Assembly (NCBI RefSeq): GCF_013409205.1
Contig: NZ_JACCAE010000001.1
Coordinates: 2,604,001-2,668,000, forward strand
Reading direction: 5' to 3'
Length of the DNA stretch: 64,000 nt
DNA from: Janibacter cremeus
GTDB lineage: Bacteria; Actinomycetota; Actinomycetes; Actinomycetales; Dermatophilaceae
This document shows, piece after piece, positions 34,157 to 43,522 of the stretch. Under the pieces are notes generated by a model. It made no database searches and had not been told where the DNA came from. It saw nothing but the letters and a program-made list of their open reading frames with translations. The first letter of the stretch is position 1. Every line of letters begins with the position of its first letter. A program made the position numbers and the translations under genes.

Positions 34157-35793
34157 AGCGGAATGTTCCCGTGCTTCTTCGGCGGCAGCGTCTCGCGCTT
34201 GGTCTTCAGCGCGCGCAGCGCCCGGCTGACGTTCATCCGGGTGTTGCTCGGCGTGATGACCGTGTCGATGTAGCCACGCTCGGCGGCGACGTACGGGTTG
34301 GCCAGGGCGTCCTCGTAGGCGGAGATGAACTCCTGGCGTGCTGCCTCGACGTCGCGGCCCTCGTCCTCGGCGGCCTTCAGTTGCTTGCGGTAGAGGATGT
34401 TGACCGCGCCCTGGGCGCCCATGACGGCGATCTGGGCGGTCGGCCACGCGAGGTTGATGTCGGCGCCGAGGTGCTTGGACCCCATGACGTCGTAGGCGCC
34501 GCCGTAGGCCTTGCGGGTGATGACCGTGACGAGCGGGACGGTGGCCTCGGCGTAGGCGAAGATCAACTTGGCGCCGCGACGGATGATGCCGTTCCACTCC
34601 TGGTCGGTCCCCGGCAGGAAGCCCGGCACGTCGACGAAGGTCAGGACCGGGACGTTGAAGGCGTCGCAGGTGCGCACGAAGCGGGCCGCCTTCTCCGAGG
34701 CGCCGATGTCGAGCGTGCCCGCGAACTGCATCGGGTTGTTGGCGACGACGCCGACCGAACGGCCCTCGATCCGGGCGAAGCCGCAGATCATGTTCGGCGC
34801 GAAGAGCGGGTGCACCTCGAGGAAGTCGCCGTCGTCGACGACGGAGGCGATCACCTGCTTCATGTCGTAGGGCATGTTCGGTGAGTCCGGGATGATCGTG
34901 TCCAGCACCCGGTCGGTGTCGTTGACCTCGAGGTCGAGCTCCTCACCGAACATCGGCGGGTCCTCGAGGTTGTTGCTCGGCAGGTAGCTCAGCAGCGCCT
35001 TGACGTAGTCGATCGCGTCGTCCTCGTCTGCCGCCATGTAGTGCGCGACCCCGGACTTGCTGTTGTGCGTGTGCGCACCGCCGAGATCCTCGAACTCCAC
35101 GTCCTCACCGGTGACGGTCTTGATGACGTCCGGGCCGGTGATGAACATGTGCGAGGTCTGGTCGACCATGACGGTGAAGTCGGTGACCGCGGGGGAGTAG
35201 ACGGCGCCGCCGGCGCAGGGGCCCATGATCAGGGAGATCTGCGGGATGACACCGGAGGCGTGCACGTTGCGCTTGAAGATCTCGCCGTAGAGGCCCAGGG
35301 AGACCACACCCTCCTGGATGCGGGCACCACCGGAGTCGTTGAGCCCGACCACCGGGCAGCCGATCTTCATCGCGAAGTCCATCACCTTGGTGATCTTCTC
35401 GCCGAAGACCTCACCGAGGGAGCCACCGAAGACGGTGAAGTCCTGGGCGAAGACGGCGACCTGACGACCGTCGACCGTGCCGTAGCCGGTGACGACGCCG
35501 TCGCCGTACGGCCGGTTGGCCTCCTGGCCGAAGGCGGTCGATCGGTGGCGGGCGTACTTGTCCATCTCGACGAAGCTGCCCTCGTCGAGGAGGAGTGCGA
35601 TGCGCTCACGAGCGGTCTGCTTGCCGCGGGAGTGCTGCTTCTCGACGGCGCGGGTCGAACCGGCGTTCGCGACCTCGGCCACACGACGCTTGAGGTCGGC
35701 GAGCTTGCCGGCCGTCGTGTGGATGTCGATGTCGACGGGGACGTCGGTGCCGCCGATCGACTGAGCGTCAGTGGTCTCGGTGCTCTGGGACAT
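34153..35793 (-). CDS. accD: Acetyl/propionyl-CoA carboxylase beta subunit
   Basis: 546 residues. Carboxyltransferase with an N-terminal acyl-CoA domain ([36 protein letters not shown]) and a C-terminal carboxybiotin domain ([42 protein letters not shown]). It is very like the AccD5/PccB class that makes methylmalonyl-CoA, and probably malonyl-CoA, for lipid synthesis. Partners are AccE (overlapping) and the biotin carboxylase at 10.4-12.2 kb. The ATG at 35793 follows TAGGCT by 7 nt with no Shine-Dalgarno. Its -10 box is interleaved with that of the divergent birA. Confidence 0.95.
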   Translation of the reverse strand: MSQSTETTDAQSIGGTDVPVDIDIHTTAGKLADLKRRVAEVANAGSTRAVEKQHSRGKQTARERIALLLDEGSFVEMDKYARHRSTAFGQEANRPYGDGVVTGYGTVDGRQVAVFAQDFTVFGGSLGEVFGEKITKVMDFAMKIGCPVVGLNDSGGARIQEGVVSLGLYGEIFKRNVHASGVIPQISLIMGPCAGGAVYSPAVTDFTVMVDQTSHMFITGPDVIKTVTGEDVEFEDLGGAHTHNSKSGVAHYMAADEDDAIDYVKALLSYLPSNNLEDPPMFGEELDLEVNDTDRVLDTIIPDSPNMPYDMKQVIASVVDDGDFLEVHPLFAPNMICGFARIEGRSVGVVANNPMQFAGTLDIGASEKAARFVRTCDAFNVPVLTFVDVPGFLPGTDQEWNGIIRRGAKLIFAYAEATVPLVTVITRKAYGGAYDVMGSKHLGADINLAWPTAQIAVMGAQGAVNILYRKQLKAAEDEGRDVEAARQEFISAYEDALANPYVAAERGYIDTVITPSNTRMNVSRALRALKTKRETLPPKKHGNIPL

Positions 35794-35800
35794 GGTGCGA

Positions 35801-35810
35801 AGCCTAACCT
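35801..35810. promoter_or_regulatory. Interleaved divergent -10 boxes of accD and birA
   Basis: In the ten bases AGCCTAACCT, the minus-strand -10 TAGGCT (35806-35801) and the plus-strand -10 TAACCT (35805-35810) share the central TA. Each is followed by exactly 7 nt and then a start codon: accD ATG 35793 leftward, birA GTG 35818 rightward. Both messages would be leaderless and the two polymerases would compete for the site. Confidence 0.7.
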
Positions 35811-35817
35811 TGACGCT

Positions 35818-36600
35818 GTGCCGACCCCGATGGATGTCCAACGACTGACCAACCTGCTGCCTCCCGACGAGGGTTGGGGGGAGGTGGTGCATCTCCCCAG
35901 GGTCGGCTCGACCAACGCGGAGGCGGCCGCGCGTGGCGTGTTGTGGTCACCGGTGATCACCGAGCACCAGACGGCTGGCCGCGGCCGGCTCGGTCGCCCG
36001 TGGCAGGACACCCCGGGTGCCTCGTTGGCGATGTCCGTCGTCGTCCCTCCCGTCGCCCCCCCGGGCTGGCTGCCGCTGGCGACTGGACTGGCCGTGCGCT
36101 CCGCGCTGGTGGACGAAGGGGTGGATGCCCACCTGAAGTGGCCGAACGACGTCCTCCTGCCGGGGGACGACGGTCGAAAGGTCTGCGGCATCCTGTGCCA
36201 GTCGCAACCGGATGGTCGTGTGGTGGTGGGGATCGGCATCAACGTCGGTCACGGCCGTGGTGACCTGCCGGTCGAGACGGCCACCTCCCTTCGCCTCGTC
36301 GGTGCGCACGTCGACCGGACCACCTTGGCCGCAGCGGTGCTCACCCACCTGCGGCACCTGCACACCGCCCTGGCCGAAGGGGGGGAGCGGGCCGCGCAGG
36401 TGAGGGCGGACTATTCGGCCGCCTGCGCCACCCTGGGGCGTCGCGTCGTCGTGCACCACCCCGACGGCACCCGGGAGGAGGTCGAGACCACGGGTCTGGA
36501 TCTCGACGGCTGCCTGCGTGTCATCCGGGCGCACGGCTCGGATACCGTTGCGGCAGGTGACGTGCAGCACATCCGTCTGCCCGGCGCGTCGTCCAGCTGA
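35818..36600 (+). CDS. birA: Biotin-[acetyl-CoA-carboxylase] ligase (group I, no DNA-binding domain)
   Basis: 260 residues. It activates biotin as biotinyl-AMP and attaches it to the EAMKMEQP lysine of the carboxylase alpha subunit. Ligase motifs are [35 protein letters not shown] and VVGIGINVG. The protein starts almost directly at the catalytic domain, so it cannot act as an E. coli-type repressor. A C-terminal SH3-like domain is present. GTG 35818 follows TAACCT by 7 nt. The divergent neighbour is accD, whose partner it modifies. The cyclase gene starts 24 bp downstream. Confidence 0.94.
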   Translation: MPTPMDVQRLTNLLPPDEGWGEVVHLPRVGSTNAEAAARGVLWSPVITEHQTAGRGRLGRPWQDTPGASLAMSVVVPPVAPPGWLPLATGLAVRSALVDEGVDAHLKWPNDVLLPGDDGRKVCGILCQSQPDGRVVVGIGINVGHGRGDLPVETATSLRLVGAHVDRTTLAAAVLTHLRHLHTALAEGGERAAQVRADYSAACATLGRRVVVHHPDGTREEVETTGLDLDGCLRVIRAHGSDTVAAGDVQHIRLPGASSS

Positions 36601-36623
36601 ACCATCGATCCCACGGAGGTGCT

Positions 36624-37694
36624 GTGCCGTACGCCGGAGCCCACGGGCACGACCCTGACGAGCCGGGCCTGCCGGACGATGGTGCCCCGGAGGAGTTCGA
36701 GCGCGTCCTGCTCGGTCGACCCGCCTCGATGGGCCGGCGGCAGGTCTCCCGCGGCGCCGGGGTCTCGGTGCGCTCCGCCCGCAAGTTCTGGCACGCGATG
36801 GGCTTCCCCATCGTCCAGGAGGGCGATGACATGTTCACCGAGGCCGACCTGGAGGCGCTCTCGCGGGTCGCCCGGCTGGTCCGGGAGGGCGAGTTCCCCG
36901 AGGAGTTCGCGCTGTCGATGACCCGCGCTCTGGCCCGGACCATGGACCGTCTCGCCGCGTGGCAGGCCCAGCTCGTCCTCGAGGAGGTCGCCCGCCAGCG
37001 CCACGGCGACGAGGAGCCGACCGAGGATGAGGCCGTGGGGGACTCCGAGGTCGCGGCCGCCTGGCTCTCCGGTCTCGCCGACGAGGTCGAGCCCCTGCTG
37101 CTCTACGTGTGGCGCCGACAGCTGACCGCGACCATCCAGCGACTGCTGACCGTCGAGGAGGACGCCGGCCGCATGTCGGTCATCGGCTTCGCCGACCTGG
37201 TCAACTTCACCTCCGTCGTTCGGCGTCTGACCGAGAGGGACCTGGCCCGGCTGGTCCAGCGCTTCGAGGACCTGTGCACCGACATCGTCACCGCCCACGG
37301 CGGACGAGTCATCAAGACCGTGGGTGACGAGGTGCTTTTCCAGACCTTCGAGGTCGCCCCCGCGGCCGCCATCGCGCTCGATCTCGTCGAGGCCATGACC
37401 GAGGACGACCTGCTCCCGCAGGCCCGGATCGGTATGGCCCACGGTCCGGTCGTGCGCCGGCTCGGCGACGTCTTCGGCACGACGGTCAACCGCGCCAGCC
37501 GCCTGACCGCCGTCGCCCCACCCGGCGGCGTCTACGTCGACGACGCCCTCACTCGGTTGCTCGAGCCGCTCAGCGGATTCGCCACCGTCCCGACCCGCCG
37601 CCGTTCACTCCGAGGGATCGGGGAGGTCGTCCCGAGCCGCCTCGTGAGGGTCACCGGAGCGCGACGCGCCACCGATGTCACCGCGCACGTCTGA
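36624..37694 (+). CDS. Class III adenylate/guanylate cyclase with N-terminal regulatory domain
   Basis: 356 residues from GTG with CGGAGG 5 nt upstream. Residues 20-165 form a helical regulatory domain like that of mycobacterial Rv1264, which is autoinhibitory and pH-sensing. The catalytic homology domain begins at about residue 185: the two metal aspartates are in FADLVNFTSVV and KTVGDEVLF, the base-specifying lysine is in RVIKTVGD, and the transition-state arginine/asparagine pair is in NRASRLT. It would make cAMP in the cytosol. No membrane helix is visible. It follows birA closely and precedes a leaderless response regulator. Confidence 0.9.
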   Translation: MPYAGAHGHDPDEPGLPDDGAPEEFERVLLGRPASMGRRQVSRGAGVSVRSARKFWHAMGFPIVQEGDDMFTEADLEALSRVARLVREGEFPEEFALSMTRALARTMDRLAAWQAQLVLEEVARQRHGDEEPTEDEAVGDSEVAAAWLSGLADEVEPLLLYVWRRQLTATIQRLLTVEEDAGRMSVIGFADLVNFTSVVRRLTERDLARLVQRFEDLCTDIVTAHGGRVIKTVGDEVLFQTFEVAPAAAIALDLVEAMTEDDLLPQARIGMAHGPVVRRLGDVFGTTVNRASRLTAVAPPGGVYVDDALTRLLEPLSGFATVPTRRRSLRGIGEVVPSRLVRVTGARRATDVTAHV

Positions 37695-37705
37695 GGATGA
37701 GTTCC

Positions 37706-37711
37706 TATGAT
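37706..37711 (+). promoter_or_regulatory. -10 box of leaderless response-regulator transcript
   Basis: TATGAT lies exactly 6 nt before ATG 37718, a near-perfect -10 hexamer, with no Shine-Dalgarno between. It is the clearest example of the leaderless pattern in the window. Confidence 0.7.
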
Positions 37712-37717
37712 CCGACC

Positions 37718-38386
37718 ATGACCCGAGTGCTGCTGGCCGAAGACGACACCGCCATCTCCGACCCATTGGCACGTGCGCTCGTGCGCGAGGGGTACGACGT
37801 GAGCGTGCATTCCGACGGTCGCGAGGCCCTCGACGTCGCCCTCGGCACACCGCCCGACCTGCTGGTCCTGGATCTCGGTCTGCCGACCCTTGACGGGCTC
37901 GAGGTGTGCCGTCGCCTGCGCGCCACGGGTTCCGACGTGCCGGTCCTGATCCTGACCGCCCGCGCCGACGAGGTGGACACCGTCGTCGGGCTCGACGCAG
38001 GGGCCGATGACTACGTCACCAAGCCCTTCCGCCTGGCGGAGCTGATGGCCCGGGTGCGTGCGCTGCTGAGGCGACGCAACGACGAGGCGATCGAGCCGAG
38101 CGGGCCGCTGCGCATGGACCTCGACAGCCGCCGCGTGTGGTTCCACGGCGAGGAACTGCCACTGACGGCCAAGGAGTTCTCCGTGCTCAGCGTCCTGGTG
38201 CGTGAGCGAGGACGTGTCGTCACCCGTGAGCAGCTGATGGGTGAGGTCTGGGAGACCGAGTGGTACGGCTCGACCAAGGCCCTGGACATGCACATCTCCG
38301 TCCTGCGCCGCAAGCTCGGCGACGACGTCTCGGACCCGACGCACATCGCGACGGTGCGCGGGGTCGGATTCCGATTCGACTCGTGA
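37718..38386 (+). CDS. OmpR-family response regulator
   Basis: 222 residues. Receiver domain with acidic pair EDD (8-10), phosphoacceptor Asp52 in LVLDLGLPTLDG, and lysine in VTKPF. The winged-helix domain (LTAKEFSVLSVLVRERGRVVTREQL, LDMHISVLRRKLG) ends in the family-typical VRGVGFRFDS. The start ATG is set by the TATGAT box 6 nt upstream. Its stop overlaps the kinase GTG (GTGA), so the pair is coupled. In the equivalent mycobacterial region this position between gtrA and birA is not occupied by a two-component system, as far as I recall. The target genes are unknown. Confidence 0.94.
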   Translation: MTRVLLAEDDTAISDPLARALVREGYDVSVHSDGREALDVALGTPPDLLVLDLGLPTLDGLEVCRRLRATGSDVPVLILTARADEVDTVVGLDAGADDYVTKPFRLAELMARVRALLRRRNDEAIEPSGPLRMDLDSRRVWFHGEELPLTAKEFSVLSVLVRERGRVVTREQLMGEVWETEWYGSTKALDMHISVLRRKLGDDVSDPTHIATVRGVGFRFDS

Positions 38387-39381
38387 CCTACGGCTCGCTG
38401 GTCCGTTGGCTGCTCGTCTCGGTGGCCGTCGGTGGCGCGGCGGTCACTGCCCTGGTGCTGGGACCCGTCTTCTTCGTCGTCGCCGGCGGCGGGGCCGTCC
38501 TCGGTCTTGAACCCCCGGTCTGGGTCGTCCTCGCGCCGGCGGCCGGTGCGGCGATCGCCGGTCTCGCGGCCCTGACCGTGCTCCGGGTGATCGACCGGCG
38601 TCGATCGCGGGGCCTGACCTTCATCACCCACCAGATCGAGACGATCCGCGAGGGGGGCGGTGCCCTTCCTCGCTCCAACGTCGGCCTGGCCGACATCGAC
38701 GCGACGACGCAGGCGATCGCGCGTCTGGCCGGCGAGCTGGCACGCCAGCGCGCGCTCGACCAGGACTTCGCTGCTGATGCCTCGCACCAGCTGCGCACAC
38801 CCCTGACGGCCCTGCTGATGCGCCTGGAGGAGATCGCCGAGACCGACGATCTCGACGACATCCGCGACGAGGCGGCCGTGGCCGTGACCCAGGTCGAGCG
38901 TCTGAGCGGGGTCGTCGACACGCTGCGTTCCCGCACGCAGGACGGCGGCGAGGTCCCGGAGATCTCGCTGGACTCGGTGCTCGCCGGCCTGCAGAGGGAG
39001 TACCAGCCGGCCTTCACCGCCGCGCACCGCACGATGCGCGTGGACGGGCCCCCCGGCCTGGCGGTGAGGTGTGCGCCGATGGACCTCTCGCAGATCCTGC
39101 AGGGCCTCATCGAGAACTCCCTGGCCCACGGCGCCGGCCTCGTGACGATCACCATGCGCGGATCGGGCGGGTCAGTCGTCCTCGAGGTCCAGGACGAGGG
39201 CGAAGGGATCCCCAGCGCGATCGCGCCGCACATCTTCGAGCGCTCGGTGACCTCGAGCGGATCCGGTCTCGGTCTCGGACTGGCGCGACAGCTCGCCGAG
39301 CGCAACGGCGGGCGCCTGGAGCTGGTGCAGGCCCAGCCCGCCGTCTTCGCCGTCTTCCTCTCCGGACCCGGGCGGCGCTGA
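38383..39381 (+). CDS. Sensor histidine kinase
   Basis: 332 residues. Two membrane helices (about 8-36 and 47-69) enclose only about ten residues outside, so it probably senses within the membrane or cytosol. A HAMP-like linker is followed by HisKA with His135 in ASHQLRTPLTALLMRLEE, then HATPase motifs GLIENSLAHG, DEGEGIPS, and GSGLGLGLA. It phosphorylates the regulator encoded directly upstream. The GTG start overlaps that gene's stop. It converges on gtrA, with 6 bp between. Confidence 0.92.
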   Translation: MTYGSLVRWLLVSVAVGGAAVTALVLGPVFFVVAGGGAVLGLEPPVWVVLAPAAGAAIAGLAALTVLRVIDRRRSRGLTFITHQIETIREGGGALPRSNVGLADIDATTQAIARLAGELARQRALDQDFAADASHQLRTPLTALLMRLEEIAETDDLDDIRDEAAVAVTQVERLSGVVDTLRSRTQDGGEVPEISLDSVLAGLQREYQPAFTAAHRTMRVDGPPGLAVRCAPMDLSQILQGLIENSLAHGAGLVTITMRGSGGSVVLEVQDEGEGIPSAIAPHIFERSVTSSGSGLGLGLARQLAERNGGRLELVQAQPAVFAVFLSGPGRR

Positions 39382-39387
39382 GCCGAC

Positions 39388-39951
39388 TCAGCTCGGGGTG
39401 TCGTTGATGCCGGTCTCGTCCGCGCGAATGCTCTCGTGGTGCAGCGGTGAGGTGTCGACGTCCATCGGCTCGTCGACGAAGACGAAGCGGCGGTAGGCCC
39501 AGAAGCGGAAGAGGGTGCCCAGGCCGATCCCGAAGATCGTTGCCACGTTGTCGGACAGACGCGAGGTCAGGCCGAGACCGTAGTGCGAGAGGACCAGCGT
39601 CAGGGTCGAGATGGCCAGCGCCACGCCGTTGACGAGGAAGAAGAGCGACACCTCATGGTGTGCGGGACGGGAGCGCCGGTGGGCGAACGTCCACAAGCGG
39701 TTGCCCAGCCACGCGAAGAGGGTCGCCACGACCCCGCTGATGATCCGGGCTGTGGTGACCTTGCCCTCGAGGACCGTGTGCGTCAGCAGGTTCATCCCGC
39801 CGATGTCGATGACGAAGGCCACGGCGCCGATGACGCCGAACTTGGCGATCTCGTGCCAGAGCGTGTCGATGAGGCCGGCCAGTCGCCCGGGCGCGCGCTC
39901 GCGGGGCACGTCGGCGGAGGCGCCTGCCGGCGGCTGCGTGGAATCGGCCAT
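39388..39951 (-). CDS. GtrA-family membrane protein
   Basis: 187 residues. Four hydrophobic helices (about 40-60, 72-92, 108-128, 138-158) with the GtrA signature FGVIGAVAFVIDIGGMNLL and GNRLWTFAHR, then FWAYRRFVFVDE. GtrA-like proteins help move polyprenyl-linked sugars across the membrane during glycosylation. The ATG at 39951 follows TACCCT by 7 nt. It is divergent from purK, in the arrangement also known from mycobacteria. Confidence 0.92.
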   Translation of the reverse strand: MADSTQPPAGASADVPRERAPGRLAGLIDTLWHEIAKFGVIGAVAFVIDIGGMNLLTHTVLEGKVTTARIISGVVATLFAWLGNRLWTFAHRRSRPAHHEVSLFFLVNGVALAISTLTLVLSHYGLGLTSRLSDNVATIFGIGLGTLFRFWAYRRFVFVDEPMDVDTSPLHHESIRADETGINDTPS

Positions 39952-40005
39952 CTCCAGCAGGGTAGACGCGGCATGCCCGAACCGAGGCATCGTAGGGTTC
40001 TCATC

Positions 40006-41178
40006 GTGTCGATACCCCACCGTGCCCCTGGAGGATTTCCCGTCGTCGGCATCATCGGCGGCGGTCAGCTCGCCCGGATGTGCGTCGGGCCCGCGACGGA
40101 GCTGGGGCTGACCCTCTCCGTGCTCGCCGAGGACGCGCACTCCAGCGCGGCGCTCGTCATCCCCTCGTCACCGGTCGGCGAGCACACCGATGTCGAGGCG
40201 GTGCTGGCCTTCGCCCGCGAGTGCGACGTGGTCACGTTCGACCACGAGCACGTGCCCGCGGACGTGCTGCAGGCCCTCGTGGACGACGGCATCGCCGTCC
40301 ACCCGTCGCCCGCTGCCCTGCAGCACGCCCAGGACAAGCTCGTCATGCGCGACGCCCTGACGGCGGCCGGGATGCCCTGCCCCCGCTGGACCGCGGCCTC
40401 CACCGCCGAGGAGGTCACCGCCTTCGCCGCACAGGTCGGGTGGCCGATCGTCGCCAAGACCCCCCGGGGCGGCTACGACGGGAAGGGGGTTCTCGTCGCC
40501 GAGAGCGTGGATGACCTCGACGAGTGGCTGGTCACCGCGGCCGGCCGCGGTGAGCCGTTGCTCGTGGAGGAGGCCGTCCCCTTCGTCCGGGAGCTGGCGG
40601 TCCTGATCGCCCGCAGCCCCTCCGGGCAGGCGGCTGCGTGGCCGGTGGTCGAGACCGTCCAGACGGACGGCATCTGCACCGAGGTCATCGCTCCCGCCCC
40701 CGACCTGTCCGAGGACACCGCCCGCACCGCGACCCTCGTCGGTCTGGACATCGCCGCGACGCTCGAGGTCACCGGGGTGATGGCCGTCGAGCTCTTCGAG
40801 CTCGCTGACGGCCGCGTGCTCGTCAACGAGCTGGCCATGCGTCCGCACAACTCGGGCCACTGGAGCATGGACGGCGCCGTGACCGGGCAGTTCGAGCAGC
40901 ACCTGCGGGCCGTGCTCGACCTGCCACTAGGCTCACCCCGGCCGCGGGCCCGGTGGACCGTCATGGGCAATGTCCTCGGGGGGGAGCACCCCGACCTCTA
41001 CCCGACCTACCGCCACCTCATGGCCCGCGACCCCGAGCTCAAGATCCACCTCTACGGCAAGGGCGTGCGGCCGGGGCGCAAGATCGGGCACGTCAACGTC
41101 TGCGGCGACGACCTGGCCGACCTGCGCGAGCGCGCGCAGCACGCGGCCGACTACATCCAGGGAGTGATCACGCAATGA
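40006..41178 (+). CDS. purK: 5-(carboxyamino)imidazole ribonucleotide synthase
   Basis: 390 residues. This ATP-grasp enzyme makes N5-CAIR from AIR, bicarbonate and ATP in purine synthesis. Motifs: [11 protein letters not shown] at the N-terminus, [21 protein letters not shown] in the ATP-binding loop, and [17 protein letters not shown] near the metal site. GTG 40006 follows TAGGGT by 7 nt without a Shine-Dalgarno. The stop overlaps the purE ATG, giving a coupled purKE pair for the two-step CAIR synthesis. Confidence 0.95.
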   Translation: MSIPHRAPGGFPVVGIIGGGQLARMCVGPATELGLTLSVLAEDAHSSAALVIPSSPVGEHTDVEAVLAFARECDVVTFDHEHVPADVLQALVDDGIAVHPSPAALQHAQDKLVMRDALTAAGMPCPRWTAASTAEEVTAFAAQVGWPIVAKTPRGGYDGKGVLVAESVDDLDEWLVTAAGRGEPLLVEEAVPFVRELAVLIARSPSGQAAAWPVVETVQTDGICTEVIAPAPDLSEDTARTATLVGLDIAATLEVTGVMAVELFELADGRVLVNELAMRPHNSGHWSMDGAVTGQFEQHLRAVLDLPLGSPRPRARWTVMGNVLGGEHPDLYPTYRHLMARDPELKIHLYGKGVRPGRKIGHVNVCGDDLADLRERAQHAADYIQGVITQ

Positions 41179-41723
41179 GCAACGAGAGCACCGAGGCCCG
41201 CACGGACGAGACGACCCCACGCGTCGCTCTGGTCATGGGCAGCGACAGCGACTGGCCGACCATGGAACCGGCGGCCCTGGTCCTCGACGACCTCGGGATC
41301 GCCTACGAGGCGGACGTGGTCTCGGCGCACCGGATGCCCACGGAGATGATCGAGTACGGGCAGCAGGCACAGGTGCGCGGGTTGCGGGTGATCATCGCCG
41401 GTGCCGGGGGAGCGGCGCACCTCCCGGGGATGCTGGCGTCGGTGACGACCCTTCCGGTCGTCGGCGTCCCGGTCCCCCTGAAGCACCTCGACGGGATGGA
41501 CTCCCTGCTGTCGATCGTGCAGATGCCCGCCGGCATCCCCGTCGCGACGATGGCGGTCGGCGGCGCCCGCAACGCGGGTCTGATGGCCGCGCGGATCCTC
41601 GGGGCCGGCGAGGGCGAGGAAGCGGCGCGGCTGCGTTCGTCGCTGGCGCAGTTCGCAGCGGAACTGGCCGCGCAGGCCCGGGCGAAGGGGGAGCGGCTGC
41701 GCGAGCGCAGATCGGCCGGCTAG
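41175..41723 (+). CDS. purE: N5-carboxyaminoimidazole ribonucleotide mutase
   Basis: 182 residues. It converts N5-CAIR to CAIR. Motifs: [10 protein letters not shown] (phosphate binding), SAHRMP with the catalytic histidine, and [14 protein letters not shown]-terminal helical tail rich in Ala/Arg extends past the usual about 165 residues. The start overlaps the purK stop (ATGA). The stop lies one base from that of the convergent CoA-binding protein gene. Confidence 0.95.
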   Translation: MSNESTEARTDETTPRVALVMGSDSDWPTMEPAALVLDDLGIAYEADVVSAHRMPTEMIEYGQQAQVRGLRVIIAGAGGAAHLPGMLASVTTLPVVGVPVPLKHLDGMDSLLSIVQMPAGIPVATMAVGGARNAGLMAARILGAGEGEEAARLRSSLAQFAAELAAQARAKGERLRERRSAG

Positions 41724-41724
41724 A

Positions 41725-42177
41725 TCAACGGGCCGCGCCCTCGCCCCGCAGCCTGCGCCACTCGATCTTCGGGCAGGTGTTCATCACGACCAGCAGCCCG
41801 GCTTCCCGGGCGCGGTCGGCGGCGGCCGGGTCCTCGACGCCCAGCTGCATCCAGATGGCATCGATCTGCAGGCGGTCCTTGTTGGCGATGACCTCATCGA
41901 CGACCCCGCCGACGTGCTCGGAGTTGACGAAGCAGTCCACGACCTTGATGTCGGTGTCCGGGATGTCGGACACCGTCGCGTAGCCGGTATCGCCGTCGAC
42001 GGTCTCCGCCGACGGGTGCACGGGGATGATCGCCTTGTGCATCTCCTTCTTGAGCCATTGCGCGACTCGGAGGGCGTCGCGGTCGTCGTTGTTGCTCAGG
42101 CCCACGACGACCCACCTCCCGGGGTCGGCAATGAGGCGTCGCATCGTCTCGGTGTTGTTCGTGTGCGTGAGGCTCAT
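41725..42177 (-). CDS. CoA-binding domain protein (YccU-like)
   Basis: 150 residues forming a single Rossmann-type CoA-binding domain: [22 protein letters not shown], then [14 protein letters not shown] and [21 protein letters not shown], with NTCPKIEW at the end. Free-standing CoA-binding proteins of this type have no firmly known role. I start at ATG 42177; alternative starts upstream would add a non-conserved stretch. It is divergent from ugd and converges on purE with 1 bp between. Confidence 0.9.
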   Translation of the reverse strand: MSLTHTNNTETMRRLIADPGRWVVVGLSNNDDRDALRVAQWLKKEMHKAIIPVHPSAETVDGDTGYATVSDIPDTDIKVVDCFVNSEHVGGVVDEVIANKDRLQIDAIWMQLGVEDPAAADRAREAGLLVVMNTCPKIEWRRLRGEGAAR

Positions 42178-42313
42178 GTGGCCCATCCAACGCCGACCGC
42201 ACGCGGGAATCAATGGCCCGCGCCAGCCGGGTCGCGGATTGTGTGACGCGCAGGAGACAATTTCGTCGTGGGGTGCCTTCCCCAGACCTTCTGCGAGCCC
42301 TGTGAGGAACCAC

Positions 42314-43489
42314 GTGACCACGAAGATCGCCGTCGTCGGGACCGGCTACGTCGGCCTGTCCATGGCCGTCCTTCTTGCCCAGCACAACGAGGTCGTGGGC
42401 TTCGACATCGATGCCCGTCGGGTCGAGATGCTGGGGCGTGGGCACAGCCCGATCGAGGACGAGGAGATCGACCACTTCCTCGCCCACCGTGACCTCGACC
42501 TGACCTTCACGCTGGAGAAGGAGAGGGCATACAGCGGGGCCGACTTCGTCGTCATCGCGACGCCGACGGACTACGACCCGCAGACCAACTACTTCGACAC
42601 CAGCTCGGTCGAGGGCGTGATCAGGGACGTCATGGCGGTCAACCCCACGGCCGTCATGGTCATCAAGTCGACCATCCCCGTCGGTTTCACCGCGGCCCTG
42701 CGGGAGAAGCTGGGTACCGACAACCTCATCTTCAGCCCCGAGTTCCTGCGTGAGGGGCAGGCCCTGCGGGACAACCTTCACCCCAGCCGCATCGTCGTCG
42801 GGGAGGTGAGTGAGCGGGCACGTCACTTCGCCGACCTGCTCGTCGCCGGGGCGCAGGACAGCGACGTCCCCGTGCTGCTCACGGACGCCAACGAGGCCGA
42901 GGCGATCAAGCTCTTCGCCAACACGTACCTGGCCATGCGGGTGGCCTACTTCAACGAGCTGGACACCTTCGCCGCGACCAACGGACTGAACACCCGTCAG
43001 ATCATCGACGGCGTCGGTCACGACCCGCGGATCGGCACGCACTACAACAACCCGTCCTTCGGCTACGGCGGGTACTGCCTGCCCAAGGACACCAAGCAGT
43101 TGCTGGCCAATTACCACGAGGTCCCGCAGAACCTCATGCAGGCCATCGTCGACTCCAACCGCACCCGCAAGGACTTCGTCGCCGAGGACATCCTGGCGCG
43201 CGGGCCGCGGGTGGTGGGTGTGCACCGGTTGATCATGAAGGCCGGCTCGGACAACTTCCGGGCCTCCTCGATCCAGGGGATCATGAAGCGTCTGAAGGGC
43301 AAGGGCGTCGAGGTGCTCATCTACGAGCCGGTGATGCAGGAGGAGACCTTCTTCGGCTCGCGGGTCGTGCGTGACCTCGAGGAGTTCAAGGCGGCCTGCG
43401 ACGTCATCATCGCCAACCGACGCACCCCCGCCCTGACCGACGTCGCGGACAAGATCTACACCCGTGACCTCTTCGGCACCGACTCCTGA
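42314..43489 (+). CDS. ugd: UDP-glucose/GDP-mannose dehydrogenase family protein
   Basis: 391 residues. NAD-dependent four-electron oxidation of a nucleotide sugar to the uronate. N-terminal NAD motif [17 protein letters not shown], central domain KSTIPVGFT and [18 protein letters not shown], then the catalytic cysteine Cys255 in [14 protein letters not shown], and a C-terminal UDP-binding domain. The length is typical of the short bacterial UDP-glucose dehydrogenases. GTG 42314 has GAGGAA 4 nt upstream. UDP-glucuronate would feed capsule or wall glycans, matching the LCP and glycosyltransferase genes downstream. UDP-ManNAc or GDP-mannose dehydrogenase cannot be excluded. Confidence 0.88.
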   Translation: MTTKIAVVGTGYVGLSMAVLLAQHNEVVGFDIDARRVEMLGRGHSPIEDEEIDHFLAHRDLDLTFTLEKERAYSGADFVVIATPTDYDPQTNYFDTSSVEGVIRDVMAVNPTAVMVIKSTIPVGFTAALREKLGTDNLIFSPEFLREGQALRDNLHPSRIVVGEVSERARHFADLLVAGAQDSDVPVLLTDANEAEAIKLFANTYLAMRVAYFNELDTFAATNGLNTRQIIDGVGHDPRIGTHYNNPSFGYGGYCLPKDTKQLLANYHEVPQNLMQAIVDSNRTRKDFVAEDILARGPRVVGVHRLIMKAGSDNFRASSIQGIMKRLKGKGVEVLIYEPVMQEETFFGSRVVRDLEEFKAACDVIIANRRTPALTDVADKIYTRDLFGTDS

Positions 43490-43522
43490 CGCCAGACGTC
43501 GACACGGGTAGCATCACCAGTC

